From Eggerthellales bacterium UBA948 (GTDB lineage: Bacteria; Actinomycetota; Coriobacteriia; Coriobacteriales; UBA8131), in contig DBCW01000073.1 in the NCBI GenBank assembly GCA_002293265.1, positions 10,682 through 18,295 of the forward strand: a stretch of DNA of 7,614 nucleotides, written 5' to 3'. Of the stretch, positions 5,897 through 7,614 are shown one piece after another. Under the pieces are notes generated by a model. It did not search any database, was not told the origin of the DNA, and was given only the letters and a program-made list of their open reading frames with translations. Within the stretch, counting starts at the first letter, position 1; each line of letters opens with the position of its first letter. Made by a program: the position numbers and the translations under genes.

Positions 5897-6784
5897 GTGG
5901 TTGTTGTAAAGAAGCTTATTGCAGTTGTTGCATCATTGGCTTTGATGTCGAGTCTTATGTTGGTAGGTTGCGGAGGTAGTCCATCTAGCTCAAGCTCAAG
6001 CTCATCGAGTTCCGGATCGTCCGGAAGTAGTTCGAGTTCAAGTTCGAGTTCAAGCTCTACCGACAGCAACACAACAAATGAAATGAAACTTGTAAAATCT
6101 GGCACACTTACTGTAGGGTCAGACTGTGACTATCCGCCATTTATTTTGCTCGAAGGTGATAAGCCGGCTGGTTTTGAGTATGACTTGTTGGAAGCTGTAG
6201 CTAACGACATGGGTCTGACACTTGAGTTCTTGGATCCACAAAGTTTTGAGATGCTGCCGACAATGGTTGCAGCGGGAAACAAAATGGACATCGCAGTATC
6301 ATCCATGACCATAAATGAAGAGCGCAAAGCTGTAGTTGATTTTTGTGATCCATATTTTGATTCCAATCAAGCTTGCGTAGTTAATGCGTCGTCTTCGTAT
6401 ACAAAAACTGCCGATCTCGAAGGCAAAACCGTTGGAGCACAGGCGGGAACAACCGGTATGGACTGGGCAAATGAGCATATTGCCGGTATTACGATGAAGC
6501 CGTTTAATCAGGCAAGCGAAGGCTTCCAAGCTTTACAGGCAGGTCAGATCGAGGCCATGTTCCTTGATGCCCCAATCGCAGAATATCAAACTGCAACCAA
6601 TTTTAAAGAAATGAAGATGATCGAAGTTATTCCGACCGGTGAGCAATATGGCTTTGCAGTTAATAAAGAAAACACTGCTTTAAAAGAAGCTATTAATACC
6701 AGCTTGAAAAACATAATTGCCGATGGCACCTATGAGAAGATATTTAAGGAGTACTTCCCAAATCTAACTCCTTCAATTAGCTAA
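5897..6784 (+). CDS. polar amino acid ABC transporter substrate-binding lipoprotein
   Basis: Extracytoplasmic receptor that delivers an amino acid to an ABC importer. 295 residues from GTG 5897. The signal peptide ends in lipobox LVGC (Cys25). A tract of almost pure Ser (about residues 28-54, two Gly interruptions) links the lipid anchor to the binding domain. The SBP_bac_3 domain starts near residue 62 with VKSGTLTVGSDCDYPPF, then GFEYDLLEAVANDMGL, DIAVSSMTINEERK with the ligand-carboxylate Arg (R143), DLEGKTVGAQAGTTG, LQAGQIEAMFLDAP with the amino-group Asp (D224), and a C-terminal KIFKEYFPN. These residues are canonical for alpha-amino acid binding; the side-chain specificity cannot be read from sequence alone. 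The permease gene follows after 40 nt without an intergenic terminator, so the two form one operon, probably with an ATPase gene beyond the window. Confidence 0.93.
   Translation: MVVVKKLIAVVASLALMSSLMLVGCGGSPSSSSSSSSSSGSSGSSSSSSSSSSSTDSNTTNEMKLVKSGTLTVGSDCDYPPFILLEGDKPAGFEYDLLEAVANDMGLTLEFLDPQSFEMLPTMVAAGNKMDIAVSSMTINEERKAVVDFCDPYFDSNQACVVNASSSYTKTADLEGKTVGAQAGTTGMDWANEHIAGITMKPFNQASEGFQALQAGQIEAMFLDAPIAEYQTATNFKEMKMIEVIPTGEQYGFAVNKENTALKEAINTSLKNIIADGTYEKIFKEYFPNLTPSIS
5987..6058 (+). repeat. Ser-codon repeat encoding the lipoprotein linker
   Basis: The linker DNA alternates AGC or AGT with TCA or TCG, giving AGCTCA three times at 5987-6004 and later a TCGAGTTCAAGT-type 12-nt unit repeated (about 6032-6055). 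Such short tandem repeats can change length by slippage, in steps of two residues, without breaking the frame. Confidence 0.8.
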
Positions 6785-6824
6785 TTCAACCATATAAAGA
6801 AGTAAAGCGAGCGGATACATTACT

Positions 6825-7614
6825 ATGAATAGAACAGTCACCACCAAAGCCTTTTTAAAGCCGCGCTTTTTGGTGGTGCTGTTTTTTCTTGTACTGGCGT
6901 TTTTGCTGGTGCAGCCCACCCAGTTTGCCGACGCGCTTTCAACCGATAGCGTTACTGCTAAAAGAAATGAAGACGGCGGCAGTGAGATTTTGGGAGGCAA
7001 GCCTGCTCGCCTTTCATGGGAAGGAACTGTAGGCGATGGCGAAAAGGTAGCAAGCATCAAACTTGTCTTTCCTGAGGGCAGTGGACTTTCAGAATCAGTC
7101 ACTGTTGACGTTACAGAAATGATCTTAGATGACCCAATACACCCGGTTGCCGATCACTCCGTAAAATACAGCGAAAAGCTATCCCCAGATGGGCTTGAGC
7201 TTATTTTTGAAGATGGTTTACGCTCAAACAATAAAGTCATCATTAGGGTAACCGGATATATTTTTCCCAATGTTACCAATACTTATTCAATCACCGGATC
7301 ATATGTAGATGACAGAGGCACCGAGCGTGAGCTTGGCGAGCATAAGCCCATTTCTGTCATTGAAACTACTCCCTTGCAGGAGTTTTTAAACTCACTTGAA
7401 GCTCAAGGTTGGGTTCAAGCTTGGAACTCAAACAAGTTTTTAGGCAGCTTCCTAAATCCCGTTCATGCTATAGCATCTGTTCCAACGCTGTTTTGGGGCT
7501 GGCTGATGTCTCTTGGTTTGGTGGCATTAGGATTTCCTCTGGCGATCCCGGTCGGTCTGGGCGTTTCATTTATGCGTATGTCCAAGTTTAGGATTCTCAA
7601 GATCATATCCAGCA
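6825..7614 (+). CDS. amino acid ABC transporter permease with a large N-terminal extracytoplasmic domain (3' end outside window)
   Basis: Membrane subunit of the importer served by the preceding binding protein. The frame is open from ATG 6825 to the window end (263 codons seen); an in-frame stop at 6795-6797 limits upstream starts, and the Shine-Dalgarno is weak. Residues 1-37 look like a signal peptide or first membrane helix: basic MNRTVTTKAFLKPR, then a Leu/Val/Phe-rich core and a possible cleavage site after FADA. Residues about 38-200 are a beta-rich, charged, extracytoplasmic domain that I do not recognise. From about 212 the HisM/ArtQ-type permease begins: NPVHAIASVPTLFWGWLMSLG, a helix through 245, then SFMRMSKFRILKIIS. 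Ordinary HisM-type permeases start at about this point, so the first 200 residues are an addition. The EAA loop that contacts the ATPase would lie beyond the window. A terminator-like hairpin lies within codons 4-22. Confidence 0.85.
   Translation, partial: MNRTVTTKAFLKPRFLVVLFFLVLAFLLVQPTQFADALSTDSVTAKRNEDGGSEILGGKPARLSWEGTVGDGEKVASIKLVFPEGSGLSESVTVDVTEMILDDPIHPVADHSVKYSEKLSPDGLELIFEDGLRSNNKVIIRVTGYIFPNVTNTYSITGSYVDDRGTERELGEHKPISVIETTPLQEFLNSLEAQGWVQAWNSNKFLGSFLNPVHAIASVPTLFWGWLMSLGLVALGFPLAIPVGLGVSFMRMSKFRILKIISS
6835..6890 (+). terminator. intrinsic-terminator-like hairpin inside the start of the permease gene
   Basis: CAG-T-CACCACCAAA (6835-6848, T6838 bulged) pairs with TTTGGTGGTGCTG (6869-6881), giving 13 pairs, followed at once by TTTTTTCTT (6882-6890). 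Two further G-C pairs are possible inside (6849-6850 with 6865-6866). This is the form of a Rho-independent terminator, yet it overlaps codons for the signal-peptide region of the permease. It may lower permease expression relative to the binding protein, and would be prevented from folding by ribosomes translating the permease. Confidence 0.6.

Noticed and set aside
5803..6105. Minus-strand frame rich in Glu-Leu repeats
   Set aside because: It is the mirror of the Ser-codon repeat of the lipoprotein linker; the acidic repeat is an artefact of reading AGCTCA units on the other strand.
7409..7591. 60-residue plus-strand frame inside the permease
   Set aside because: It is out of frame with the continuous permease reading frame from 6825 and has no own features.

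Overview
The window reads as a bacterial chromosome segment with every supported gene on the + strand, of moderate GC (mid-40s percent by eye). Non-ATG starts with good Shine-Dalgarno sites, lipoproteins with Ser-rich linkers, a eukaryote-like NADP isocitrate dehydrogenase, an insert-bearing MtnA and an amino acid permease with a large N-terminal extracytoplasmic domain together suggest an actinomycetote, most likely a Coriobacteriia / Eggerthellaceae-like anaerobe. That placement comes from remembered family resemblance, not from a search.

Layout. 2-856: 3' two thirds of an NADP isocitrate dehydrogenase gene, truncated by the window edge. 1003-3474: a two-gene unit, ahcY (S-adenosylhomocysteinase, short archaeal/Thermotoga-like type) followed 6 nt later by mtnA (5-methylthioribose-1-phosphate isomerase family, with an insert of roughly 45 residues). 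This pairs salvage of the two main thioether nucleosides made from SAM. 3535-4323: comF (ComFC-type zinc-finger phosphoribosyltransferase protein), possibly read from a leaderless mRNA. 4333-4584: a non-coding interval that can fold into a large structured RNA closed by a perfect 11-bp stem, with an extended -10 promoter formed by the last sense codon and stop codon of comF. 4615-5685: a divergent solute-binding lipoprotein with a Ser/Thr/Gly-rich C-terminal tail. 5897-6784: a typical polar amino acid-binding lipoprotein with its own promoter. 6825 to the end: the N-terminal part of its ABC permease, whose first codons contain a sequence that looks like a complete intrinsic terminator.

The main signals beyond routine annotation are the structured RNA between comF and the first binding protein (candidate raiA-motif-like RNA or an undescribed leader RNA), the terminator-like hairpin inside the permease coding sequence, and the unusual architectures of the permease, MtnA and the first binding protein. 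No CRISPR array, tRNA, rRNA, insertion sequence or phage gene was seen.
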